7,349 nucleotides of DNA from an uncultured Synechococcus sp. (GCA_913040905.1 CAJWIC010000063.1:1-7349), one strand, 5' to 3'; shown: positions 1 to 6,808, counted from the first letter of the stretch. Program-made: numbers and translations. Notes: generated from the sequence alone by a model not told the origin.

Positions 1-1320
1 TTGCGCTTCGCCCCGGTTCCGTCCCGCGATGGTCTTCGCAGCGCCGAACTGTTGCTGCCCGACCGTCACAGGTCCGCTGGCTGGAGAACGCTCGAGCAGG
101 GGGACCTACGGATCCTCTGTCAGCAGGATCGGAACCCCGGCGACATCACAACACAGGAGCCATCCCCCACCAGCGCAGGTCCAGCCATCGAGCCCGTTCT
201 GTTGCTGACCCTGACCACCGCAGATGCAGGCCGCAGCGAACGGGAACTGGCCGAGCTGGAGGGACTGGTGCGAAGCGCCGGCGCTCAGCCGGTGGCGGTG
301 GTGACACAGCGGGCCGGCAGCGCCAATCCACAGACACTCTGGGGCACCGGAAAACTGCAGGAAGCGGCACTTGAAGTGCGGCGTCACGGCGCCTCATTGG
401 TCGTCACGGATCGAGAGCTCACGCCGGTTCAGGCCAGGAATCTGGAGCGGCTCTTGGCCTGTCCGGTCTCCGACCGGAGTGAACTGATCCTCGACATCTT
501 TGCCCAGCGCGCCGGCAGCGCTGCCGGTCGCTTGCAGGTGGAACTGGCGCAGCTGCGCTATCGCCTACCTCGCCTGCTGGGTCGGGGGCGCAGCCTCTCG
601 CGCCAGGGCGGTGGCATCGGCACCCGAGGACCCGGTGAAACGCAGCTGGAAAAGGACCGCCGTGCCATCAGCCGCCGCATCGATCGCCTGCTCCGCGATC
701 AGCAGCAGCTCCAGGAGCACCGCAGCCGACTGCGGGACCAACGCCGGGGGCTGCCACGGGTGGCCCTCGTGGGGTACACCAACGCCGGCAAATCCAGCCT
801 GCTCAATGCCCTCTGTGGTCGCCGGGACAGCGATCGGGTGCTGGCCGAGAACAAACTGTTTGCCACCCTCGATCCCACAACCCGCCGCCTGGAACTGCCG
901 CGGCCGGGACGACGACCGCACCGGCTGCTGATCACCGACACCGTTGGTTTCATCCGTGACCTGCCTCAGCCCTTGGTGGAAGCATTCCGGGCAACACTGG
1001 AGGAAGCCCTCGACGCCGATGTGCTGCTGCTTGTCGTGGATCTGGCTGATCCAGACTGGGCCGGCCAGCTCAGCACCGTCCATCGGCTGCTGGATTCCCT
1101 TGGCAGCACTGCTTTGCGACAAGTGGTGGCCAACCAGATCGACCGCTGCCCGCTGGAGGCTGTCGAAACGATCCGACGGCAGGATGCCCAAACCCTGTTT
1201 CTATCCGCCAAGCGCGGTGATGGCCTGCGGGGTCTGCAGGACTGGCTTCGAGAGCAGTTCTTTCATCCCGGGGCAGAATCGGATCGAGATGCAGGGCCTC
1301 CGCCCGAATGGCCGAGCTGA
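1..1320 (+). CDS. hflX: GTPase HflX (5' end lies outside the window)
   Basis: HflX is a translation-factor-class GTPase that binds the 50S subunit and splits stalled or stress-damaged ribosomes. Numbering codons from base 1, the N-terminal HflX domain runs about 64-195, with WGTGK at 114-118 and VELAQLRYRLPRL at about 180-192. The family signature GGIGTRGPGETQLEKDRR is at 204-221, followed by a charged helical hairpin. The G domain has G1 GYTNAGKS (258-265), G3 DTVGF (313-317), G4 NQID (378-381) and G5 SAK (402-404). G4 normally reads NKxD, so Lys is replaced by Gln here. The reading frame is open at base 1. Residues 1-60 resemble no E. coli HflX region, and cyanobacterial HflX proteins carry a longer N-terminal extension, so the TTG at base 1 is probably an internal codon and the gene is cut by the window. 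The TGA stop overlaps the start of the next gene by 13 bases. The identification is firm. Confidence 0.95.
   Translation: MRFAPVPSRDGLRSAELLLPDRHRSAGWRTLEQGDLRILCQQDRNPGDITTQEPSPTSAGPAIEPVLLLTLTTADAGRSERELAELEGLVRSAGAQPVAVVTQRAGSANPQTLWGTGKLQEAALEVRRHGASLVVTDRELTPVQARNLERLLACPVSDRSELILDIFAQRAGSAAGRLQVELAQLRYRLPRLLGRGRSLSRQGGGIGTRGPGETQLEKDRRAISRRIDRLLRDQQQLQEHRSRLRDQRRGLPRVALVGYTNAGKSSLLNALCGRRDSDRVLAENKLFATLDPTTRRLELPRPGRRPHRLLITDTVGFIRDLPQPLVEAFRATLEEALDADVLLLVVDLADPDWAGQLSTVHRLLDSLGSTALRQVVANQIDRCPLEAVETIRRQDAQTLFLSAKRGDGLRGLQDWLREQFFHPGAESDRDAGPPPEWPS
1308..1320 (+). other. 13-base overlap of hflX end and permease start
   Basis: The permease ATG lies 10 bases before the hflX TGA, in a different frame. 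There is no purine-rich site in the preceding 20 bases. The hflX stop is the centre of a perfect 10-bp palindrome, GCTGATCAGC (1316-1325). The overlap supports co-transcription and translation re-initiation. Confidence 0.8.
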
Positions 1321-3125
1321 TCAGCGCACTTCAGAACCCCCAGGCGGTGATCACCCTGGCGGTTCTGGCTCTGGCGATCGTTCTGTTCATCACAGGAGCC
1401 CTGGCCCCGGAACTCACCGGCCTGCTCAGCCTCGGCCTGCTGGTCGCCACGGGGGTTCTCACACCCCCTGAAGCCCTGGCTGGGTTCGGCAGTCCCGCCC
1501 TGATCACCCTGATGGGCTTGTTCCCTGTCTCCGCCGCATTGTTCAAAAGCGGAGCGCTGGACCGCCTGCGCGCTCTGATCGCTTCAGAACGGATTCGTTC
1601 GCCAAGACGCTTGATCGCACTGATGGCGTTCGTGATCGCTCCTGTGTCCGGCATTGTTCCCAACACACCGGTGGTGGCGTCGCTGCTGCCGGTGGTGGAG
1701 AACTGGTGCCACCGACGCGGTATTTCCCCCTCCAGGGTCCTGCTGCCACTCTCCTTCTCAACGGTTCTCGGCGGAACCCTCACCCTGCTGGGCAGTTCGG
1801 TGAACCTCCTGGTCAGTGACATCAGTCAGCAACTGGGGCATGGATCGCTGGAGCTGTTCAGCTTCACCCTGATCAGCCTGCCGATCTGGCTGGTGGGAGC
1901 CGCGTATCTGGTGCTGGCACCACGGGCCCTGCTTCCGGATCGTGGCCATGACCATGACGACCTGGGGCTATCCCCCCAGCGCAGCAGCTACAGCACCGAG
2001 GTCACCATCCCGCACGACTCGGAACTGGTGGGGGTCTCCCTGCACAACAGCCGACTGCAACGCCGCTTCGACGTCGATGTTCTGGAGCTGCAGCGTGCCG
2101 GCGAGCGCTTGCTTCCCCCCCTGGCGGACCGCAGGCTCCAGGCCGGCGACCATCTACTGCTGCGGGTGACACGGCAGGATCTGCTCCGTCTTCAGCAGGA
2201 TCACACCGTTCAGCTCACAACCCAGGGGAACAACGCTGGATTTGACCAGAACAACGATGAGCTGAGCGGTCAGAAGACAGTCGAGGTGCTGCTACCCGCC
2301 GGATCCACCCTGGCCGGCGCCAGCCTGCGCGAACTCCGCTTTCGCCAGCGCCACAACGCCACCGTGCTGGCCCTGCGTCGCGGCCAGGAGACCCTGCAGG
2401 AACGGCTGGGTCAGATCGTGCTGCGAGAGGGGGATGTGCTGCTGCTGCAGGCCCCCCTCGATTCCATCCGTGGTCTGCAGGCCAGCAACGACCTGCTCGT
2501 GCTCGATCGGCTTGAAGATGACCTGCCCACGGTCCGGCGCAAACCCCTTGTGGTGAGCATTGCGATCGCGATGCTTCTACTGCCGACCCTGACGACCATT
2601 CCCCTGGTGGCGGCTGTGCTCCTGGCCACCGTGGCCGTCGTGGCCAGCGGCTGCCTTCGCCCCGGTGAACTGCAGCGTGCCATCCGTCTCGATGTGATTC
2701 TGCTGCTTGGCTCCCTCACCAGCTTCAGCGTGGCCCTTCAGAGCACTGGCCTGGCTGATGCCATGGCCCAGGGTCTTCAACATTGGCTGACGGGCTGGCC
2801 CACCTATGGGTCCCTTGTGGTGGTGTTCATCGGCACCACCCTGCTCACCCAGGTGATGAGCAATGCGGCCTCCGTCGCGCTGCTGGCGCCGGTGGCGGTT
2901 CAGCTGGCACCAGGACTGGAACTCCCTTCCGCCGCCCTGTTGATCACGGTTCTGTTCGGTGCGAGCCAATCGTTTCTGACCCCTGTCGGCTATCAGACCA
3001 ACCTGATGGTGTTCGGCCCCGGGCGGTATCGCTTCCTCGATGTAACCCGCTATGGAATCGGCCTGACCTTGATCATGACCGTCCTGGTGCCGGCGCTGAT
3101 CCTGTGGCGTTATGCCGCATCCTGA
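1308..3125 (+). CDS. SLC13/DASS-family permease with two internal RCK_C (TrkA-C) domains
   Basis: This 605-residue inner-membrane carrier probably couples Na+ to uptake of an anion such as sulfate, but the substrate cannot be read from sequence. An N-terminal membrane half (about 10-208) contains the re-entrant motif PNTPVVASLLPVV (from 118) and GSSVNLLV (from 162). A charged linker with DRGHDHDD (211-218) follows. Two soluble RCK_C domains lie at about 231-297 and 325-392. A second membrane half (about 415-603) has SNAASVALLAPV (from 518) and TPVGYQTNLMVFG (from 558). The two halves show the inverted-repeat logic of DASS carriers, whose paired SNT motifs appear here as PNT and SNA. Length and layout fit the cyanobacterial and algal SLT/SAC1-like branch. 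The ATG lies inside the end of hflX with no clear ribosome binding site, suggesting coupled translation. The neighbouring Ktr genes suggest a shared role in sodium or osmotic balance. An arsenite or citrate permease of the same superfamily is possible but less likely. Confidence 0.88.
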   Translation: MAELISALQNPQAVITLAVLALAIVLFITGALAPELTGLLSLGLLVATGVLTPPEALAGFGSPALITLMGLFPVSAALFKSGALDRLRALIASERIRSPRRLIALMAFVIAPVSGIVPNTPVVASLLPVVENWCHRRGISPSRVLLPLSFSTVLGGTLTLLGSSVNLLVSDISQQLGHGSLELFSFTLISLPIWLVGAAYLVLAPRALLPDRGHDHDDLGLSPQRSSYSTEVTIPHDSELVGVSLHNSRLQRRFDVDVLELQRAGERLLPPLADRRLQAGDHLLLRVTRQDLLRLQQDHTVQLTTQGNNAGFDQNNDELSGQKTVEVLLPAGSTLAGASLRELRFRQRHNATVLALRRGQETLQERLGQIVLREGDVLLLQAPLDSIRGLQASNDLLVLDRLEDDLPTVRRKPLVVSIAIAMLLLPTLTTIPLVAAVLLATVAVVASGCLRPGELQRAIRLDVILLLGSLTSFSVALQSTGLADAMAQGLQHWLTGWPTYGSLVVVFIGTTLLTQVMSNAASVALLAPVAVQLAPGLELPSAALLITVLFGASQSFLTPVGYQTNLMVFGPGRYRFLDVTRYGIGLTLIMTVLVPALILWRYAAS

Positions 3126-3158
3126 TCAACACTGGTCGTTCTTCGAGTCGTCAGCTCC

Positions 3159-4568
3159 GTGCCCCTCCGCCAGGCAATCGAGCGCAGCCAGGGCTGGCAC
3201 CGACGACTCACCGTGCCCCAGTTCACCGTGGTCACCGGCCTGCTGGTGATCCTGCTGGGGACGCTTCTGCTGGCCACACCGCTGTGTTCCAGCAGCCAGG
3301 TGGGGCTGTGGGAAGCCCTGTTCACCGCCACGTCAGCAATCACGGTGACCGGTCTCTCGATCATTGATGTGGGAGCCGATCTCACCACCGCTGGACAGCT
3401 GGTGCTGGCCCTGATGATCCTGGCGGGAGGTCTGGGACTGATGGCCATCACCACCTTTCTCCAGGGCTTTGTGGTGCGAGGCACCGGCCTGCGCCGCCGC
3501 CTCGACCGGGGCCAGACCCTGGATGAATTCGGGGTCGGCGGCGTGGGCAGCACATTCCGTGGCATCGCCCTCACAGCGGCATTGGTGATCCTGGTGGGTG
3601 CCCTGGTGCTCTACAGCTTCGGGTTCAGCGATATCCCCGACCGTGGGGAGCGACTCTGGGCTTCGATCTTCCACAGCATCTCGGCGTACAACAACGCCGG
3701 CTTCGGACTCTGGTCCGACAGCCTGGAGCGGTATCACGACAACCTTCTGGTCAACGCCGTTGTGATGCTGCTGATCGTGATGGGAGGACTGGGCTGGCGG
3801 GTCACCAGTGACCTGGCAGGCCAGGGGGTCCGCCGCGGCCGGCGGCGGCTGAGCCTTCACACCCGTCTTGTGCTGCGCACGACGCTGCTGTTGGTGGTGT
3901 TCGGCACCGTTGGACTGGCCCTGACCGAGTGGCTCAACCGCGGCGAGGTGTTCATCGGCATGGCCTGGCGGGAACGCTGGATGACCGCCCTGTTCGAATC
4001 GGTCACGGCCCGAACGGCCGGGTTCACCACGGTCCCCTTCTCCCTGGAGAACATCACCGATTCCGGCACCTTGCTGCTGATGACCCTGATGTTCATCGGT
4101 GCCAGTCCCGGCGGGACCGGTGGAGGCATCAAAACCACCACGGTGGCGGCCCTGATGGCGGCGACCCGATCGACCATGCGCGGTCGTGATGCCGTGGTGA
4201 TCCGCAACCGAGAAATCCCCGACAAGGTCGTGCTGCGCGCCCTTGGCATCACGGTGGCATCACTGCTGTTCGTTCTGGCGATGGCGTTGTTGCTCAGCAT
4301 CGCCAGCAATCTCAACGGTGAAGAGCCCTTCACCTTTCTCGAGATGCTGTTCACCTGCATCTCGGCCTTTGCCACCGTCGGCCTCGATCTCGGGGTCACC
4401 GAGCAGCTGGGACGCTTCGGCCAGGCCGTGCTGATGCTGGGAATGTTTGTGGGACGCCTGGGGATCCTGCTGCTGCTGAGCGCCATCTGGGAAGTCATGA
4501 CCCGGGAACAGATCCACATCCACCGCCAGAATCGGATTGGCTATCCCCGTGAGGACCTTTATGTCTGA
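3159..4568 (+). CDS. ktrB: KtrB/TrkH-family K+ uptake membrane subunit
   Basis: This 469-residue membrane protein is the pore subunit of a Ktr-type K+ uptake system, usually Na+-dependent in cyanobacteria. All four pore loops carry the selectivity-filter glycine: TVTGLS (Gly65), NNAGFG (Gly181), RTAGFT (Gly288) and ATVGLD (Gly408). The conserved intramembrane gating loop GASPGGTGGGIKTTT is at 314-328, the position where KtrB proteins have GGSPGSTAGGIKTTT-like sequence. The C-terminus holds a GRLG motif in the last membrane segment and a short cytoplasmic tail. I chose the GTG at 3159: the frame is closed by the TGA of the preceding gene 36 bases upstream, and the start gives a normal cytoplasmic N-terminus before the first helix. 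No Shine-Dalgarno sequence is visible. The ktrA subunit follows after 24 bases. The older name for this cyanobacterial family is NtpJ (Na+-ATPase subunit J), a misnomer. A Trk-type Na+ or K+ transporter is the only real alternative. Confidence 0.93.
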   Translation: MPLRQAIERSQGWHRRLTVPQFTVVTGLLVILLGTLLLATPLCSSSQVGLWEALFTATSAITVTGLSIIDVGADLTTAGQLVLALMILAGGLGLMAITTFLQGFVVRGTGLRRRLDRGQTLDEFGVGGVGSTFRGIALTAALVILVGALVLYSFGFSDIPDRGERLWASIFHSISAYNNAGFGLWSDSLERYHDNLLVNAVVMLLIVMGGLGWRVTSDLAGQGVRRGRRRLSLHTRLVLRTTLLLVVFGTVGLALTEWLNRGEVFIGMAWRERWMTALFESVTARTAGFTTVPFSLENITDSGTLLLMTLMFIGASPGGTGGGIKTTTVAALMAATRSTMRGRDAVVIRNREIPDKVVLRALGITVASLLFVLAMALLLSIASNLNGEEPFTFLEMLFTCISAFATVGLDLGVTEQLGRFGQAVLMLGMFVGRLGILLLLSAIWEVMTREQIHIHRQNRIGYPREDLYV

Positions 4569-4586
4569 CCACCGTCAACGGGGTCA
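4566..4586 (+). promoter_or_regulatory. RNA hairpin at the ktrB/ktrA junction
   Basis: TGACC (4566-4570, beginning with the ktrB stop codon) pairs with GGTCA (4582-4586). After a one-base A bulge, CCG (4572-4574) pairs with CGG (4579-4581), leaving loop TCAA. The stem of eight pairs buries the GGGG at 4580-4583, the only ribosome-binding-like bases before the ktrA ATG at 4593. A ribosome finishing ktrB would melt it. There is no following U-tract, so it is unlikely to be a terminator. Confidence 0.5.
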
Positions 4587-4592
4587 CCAGCG

Positions 4593-5297
4593 ATGAAGGG
4601 ATGGTGGCAGTGGAGCCCACTCCAGGGCAGTGAGCGGCTTGGTTTCGCCGTGATCGGTGTCGGTCGCTTCGGTATCGCCGTCTGCCGTGAGCTGCTTCAG
4701 AACGGGGCAGAGGTGCTGGCGGTGGATCGCTCGGAACGAGCCGTGGATGAACTGCGTCAGCTGGAGCCAACGGTGGAAGCCCGGGTGGTGGATTGCACCG
4801 ACGAGGAGTCGTTGCGGGAAGCCGGTGTCCTGGACATGGGCACGGTGGTGGTGGCCATGAGCGAACCGATCGAGGCCAGCATCACAGCAACCCTGATCGC
4901 CAAGGACAGCGAAGGCACCAGGGTCCGGCAGGTGATTGCACGCGCCACCAGCGAGCTGCACGAAAAAATGCTCAAGCGGGTCGGTGCCGACCGGGTGATC
5001 TTTCCCTCCCGCATGCAGGGGGAGCGACTGGGCCTGGAGCTGGTGCGCCCCAACCTGATGGAGCGCTTGGCCCTGGATGAGAAGCACTGCATTGAGGAGA
5101 TCAAGGTGCCGGAGCCGTTCATGGGCCGCTCGCTGCGGGACCTGAATCTGCGCAAGAACTTCCGAGTGAATGTGCTGGCGGCAGGCCCCCAGAGCGACCT
5201 CACGGTGAATCCCCCGGCCTCCCATGTTCTGGAGGAAGGCCATCTGCTGGTGGTGATGGGTCTGGTGGATGATCTCCAGCGGTTGCCCAAAACCTGA
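4593..5297 (+). CDS. ktrA: KtrA/TrkA-type RCK regulatory subunit of K+ uptake
   Basis: This 234-residue soluble protein forms the cytoplasmic gating ring of KtrB. The RCK_N Rossmann domain (about 16-135) begins with FAVIGVGRFG, giving the dinucleotide motif GxGxxG at 22-27. The acidic residue closing the second strand is Asp45 (AVD), as in proteins that bind NAD(H), ADP or ATP. The RCK_C domain is at about 150-232, beginning near EEIKVPEPFMGRSL. The length is normal for single-RCK KtrA; E. coli TrkA is twice as long. The short Trp-rich N-terminus MKGWWQW precedes the Rossmann fold. In Firmicutes the RCK_C domain binds c-di-AMP; whether this one does is unknown. The ATG lies 24 bases after ktrB and its upstream GGGG is paired in a hairpin with the ktrB stop, so translation probably depends on ktrB. 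Its tight linkage to ktrB makes partnership nearly certain. Confidence 0.94.
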   Translation: MKGWWQWSPLQGSERLGFAVIGVGRFGIAVCRELLQNGAEVLAVDRSERAVDELRQLEPTVEARVVDCTDEESLREAGVLDMGTVVVAMSEPIEASITATLIAKDSEGTRVRQVIARATSELHEKMLKRVGADRVIFPSRMQGERLGLELVRPNLMERLALDEKHCIEEIKVPEPFMGRSLRDLNLRKNFRVNVLAAGPQSDLTVNPPASHVLEEGHLLVVMGLVDDLQRLPKT

Positions 5298-5314
5298 GCA
5301 TCGCCCCCATGCTC
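5296..5314 (+). promoter_or_regulatory. RNA hairpin covering the anmK start codon
   Basis: GAGCAT (5296-5301) is perfectly complementary to ATGCTC (5309-5314), with a seven-base C-rich loop. The 5' arm begins with the last two bases of the ktrA TGA and the 3' arm begins with the anmK ATG. The start codon would be closed unless a ribosome terminating ktrA opens it. No Shine-Dalgarno sequence precedes anmK. Confidence 0.5.
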
Positions 5315-6448
5315 TGTCTCGGTCTGATGAGTGGCACCAGCGCCGATGGCGTGGATGCGGTGCTGGCTCGTTTCAAGGGTGCCCCCGATCGTCCTGCATG
5401 GGAGCTTCTCAGCCATCACCACAGCCCTTACCCAGCGGCTCTGCGGGAGGAACTGGTCCGTGTCGGCCAGGGCGAACCCCGACCGGCCGCGGCCCTGCTC
5501 GATCTAGCGGAGGCGGTCACCGAACAACAGGCGCTGGCGGCTCGGGGCGCTGATCCTGATCAACGGGCAGCCTTGATCGGCTGCCATGGCCAGACCGTTT
5601 GGCACCGTCCCCCAAGCGGTAGCAGGCGCGGCGCCAGCTGGCAGTTGCTTCAGGCTCCGCTGCTGGCCCAGCTGCTGGCACGGCCGGTGGTGCACGATTT
5701 CCGCGCTGCCGACCTGGCCCTGGGGGGACAGGGAGCACCCCTGGTGCCGCGGGCTGATGCCGCACTGATCGGGGCTGGGGATGGCTGGCGGGGAGTGCTG
5801 AACCTGGGGGGCATCGCCAACCTCACCCTGATCCCTCCCCGTTGCGGTCCCCAGCAACGGGCCCCTGTTCTCGGCTGGGACTGTGGACCCGCCAACAGCC
5901 TGATGGATCTGGCGGTGGAGCAGTTCAGCGACGGCCAGCAGCTCTTCGACCGAAACGGTGCCATGGCGGCAGCAGGGCGTTGCGACGACGCTGTGATTCA
6001 GCGCTGGCTTGAAGAGCCCTACTTCCAGCTCAGCCCACCGAAATCAACGGGGCGTGAATGCTTCGGCCAGGAGGATCTCAAGCGACGTCTGAGGGAGCTG
6101 GGGACGATTTCGGCCATCGATGCGGTGGCCACCCTCACCGGCTTCACTGCAGCGGTGGTGGCCCAGGATCTGGCTCAGCTACAGACAAGAAGCAGCATCC
6201 AGCCCATGGAGCTGCTGGTGGCCGGAGGCGGCAGCCGCAACCCCGTGCTGATGAGGGAACTCCAAGACCGATGCCGGGGCATTGCCGTCAGGAGCAGTGA
6301 TCAGATTGGATTGGCGGCGGAGGCCAGGGAAGCGCTTGTGTTTGCCCTGCTGGCCTGGTGGCATGACTGCGGCCATCCCGGCAATGCTCCGGCCATCACC
6401 GGCGCAACGCGGGAGGCATGCCTCGGCGTGAGGGTTGGGCCGGCCTGA
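5309..6448 (+). CDS. anmK: anhydro-N-acetylmuramic acid kinase
   Basis: AnmK uses ATP and water to open 1,6-anhydro-MurNAc and phosphorylate it to MurNAc-6-phosphate, a cytoplasmic step of peptidoglycan recycling. The 379 residues match the usual family length. Family motifs in order: GLMSGTSADGVDAVL (5-19, first phosphate loop), GCHGQTVWH, DFR with the likely catalytic Asp130, GGQGAPLVP, NLGGIANLT, GWDCGPANS (189-197), PKSTGRE (244-250) and AGGGSRNPVLM (from 305), ending with GLAAEAREALVFALLAWW. In E. coli the fifth-domain motif reads GPGN; here it is GPAN. No MurQ etherase or amidase gene is nearby, so the local context does not complete the pathway. The ATG lies 11 bases after ktrA and is buried in a 6-bp hairpin whose other arm holds part of the ktrA stop. 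It is the last gene of the run and converges on a - strand gene 26 bases away. Confidence 0.95.
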   Translation: MLCLGLMSGTSADGVDAVLARFKGAPDRPAWELLSHHHSPYPAALREELVRVGQGEPRPAAALLDLAEAVTEQQALAARGADPDQRAALIGCHGQTVWHRPPSGSRRGASWQLLQAPLLAQLLARPVVHDFRAADLALGGQGAPLVPRADAALIGAGDGWRGVLNLGGIANLTLIPPRCGPQQRAPVLGWDCGPANSLMDLAVEQFSDGQQLFDRNGAMAAAGRCDDAVIQRWLEEPYFQLSPPKSTGRECFGQEDLKRRLRELGTISAIDAVATLTGFTAAVVAQDLAQLQTRSSIQPMELLVAGGGSRNPVLMRELQDRCRGIAVRSSDQIGLAAEAREALVFALLAWWHDCGHPGNAPAITGATREACLGVRVGPA

Positions 6449-6464
6449 GTCGGACCGGTTCAGG
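6444..6464 (+). terminator. weak hairpin at the end of anmK, possible transcript 3' end
   Basis: CCTGA (6444-6448, containing the anmK stop) pairs with TCAGG (6460-6464). Two G-U pairs and a C-G pair extend the stem toward a GGACC loop in the + strand RNA; the - strand RNA would have mismatches there. No U-tract follows, so it is not a classical intrinsic terminator. A second GC-rich inverted repeat lies just downstream (CCGCC 6496-6500 with GGCGG 6519-6523, enclosing the palindrome GGGGCGCCCC at 6503-6512). Either could stabilise or end the operon transcript. Confidence 0.3.
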
Positions 6465-6489
6465 GGCGGTGCAGTCAGGGGCGGTGCAG
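6460..6489. repeat. 15-base tandem duplication containing the regulator stop codon
   Basis: TCAGGGGCGGTGCAG occurs twice without a gap, at 6460-6474 and 6475-6489. On the - strand each copy reads CTG CAC CGC CCC TGA (Leu-His-Arg-Pro-stop). The unit is five whole codons, so the duplication leaves the protein unchanged and places an identical in-frame stop 15 bases after the first. Confidence 0.9.
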
Positions 6490-6759
6490 GCGCAGCCGCC
6501 TGGGGGCGCCCCGCAGACGGCGGGGTTGCTGAGCTTCGAGAGCGGAGCGCAACCGCTCTTCCCTGGAGGGCAGCGGCGCCTCGGCACTCTGCTCATGCCT
6601 CTGAACCCCCTGCTGTATCAGGACCCGGGCCATGTTGCTGACCGTGCGGGACTCCTGATCAGCCAAAGCCGTCAAACGGGCACAGAGGTCCTCCGGCAGG
6701 ACCACCTGAATTCGCGGGGATTTTGGCTTCCCGCTTGAAGACGTCTGACGGGTGGGCAC
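6475..6759 (-). CDS. small ribbon-helix-helix (CopG/Arc-like) DNA-binding protein
   Basis: A 94-residue protein read from the GTG at 6757-6759. This start is preferred because GGAG (complement of 6768-6771) lies 8 bases upstream. An upstream TTG at 6811-6813 would add 18 residues but overlaps a large palindrome and has no ribosome binding site. Residues 16-55 form a ribbon-helix-helix: strand RIQVVLP (16-22), helix EDLCARLTALADQE, turn SRTVSN (37-42), helix MARVLIQQGVQR. The N-terminal 14 residues are Ser/Lys-rich. The C-terminal 40 are Glu- then Arg-rich and low in complexity (RRLRGAPRRLRLHRP). Such proteins dimerise and bind DNA through the strand, often repressing their own promoter; some are antitoxins. 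No toxin gene is adjacent on the same strand. The stop codon is duplicated by a 15-base tandem repeat. The target is inferred, with the divergent intergenic palindrome the obvious candidate. Confidence 0.85.
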   Translation of the reverse strand: MPTRQTSSSGKPKSPRIQVVLPEDLCARLTALADQESRTVSNMARVLIQQGVQRHEQSAEAPLPSREERLRSALEAQQPRRLRGAPRRLRLHRP

Positions 6760-6767
6760 AACCGGAT

Positions 6768-6771
6768 CTCC
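6768..6771 (-). promoter_or_regulatory. ribosome binding site GGAG that fixes the regulator start
   Basis: On the - strand GGAG is followed by 8 bases and GTG (6757-6759). The alternative TTG upstream has no such site, so this decides the start. Confidence 0.7.
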
Positions 6772-6808
6772 AGAGAGACTCTCAGCTACGCAAAAGTGTA
6801 CAGAGGTG

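Noticed and set aside
1..3. TTG at base 1 as the start of hflX
   Set aside because: The frame is open to the window edge, and cyanobacterial HflX proteins are longer at the N-terminus. The codon is most likely an internal Leu.
565..1191. Long - strand frame (208 codons) antisense to hflX
   Set aside because: It lies opposite the G domain, whose motifs are all on the + strand; no domain in the reverse product.
2562..2569. GCGATCGC, the HIP1 palindrome common in many cyanobacteria
   Set aside because: I noticed only this full copy in the window, within the permease gene. It matches no enrichment here and shows nothing special.
3857..4519. Long - strand frame (220 codons) antisense to ktrB
   Set aside because: Its Arg/Ser/Val-rich composition is what reverse reading of a hydrophobic membrane gene gives; the + strand gene is certain.
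4584..5243. Long - strand frame (219 codons) antisense to ktrA
   Set aside because: A typical shadow frame in GC-rich DNA; the + strand gene shows all RCK motifs and the - strand product matches nothing.
6418..6738. 106-codon + strand frame opposite the regulator gene
   Set aside because: It starts inside anmK, is low-complexity Gly/Arg-rich, has no recognisable domain, and lies antisense to a convincing ribbon-helix-helix gene.
6475..6759. Regulator as an antitoxin of a toxin-antitoxin pair
   Set aside because: No toxin-like gene follows on the same strand; the next gene in that direction is anmK, convergent.
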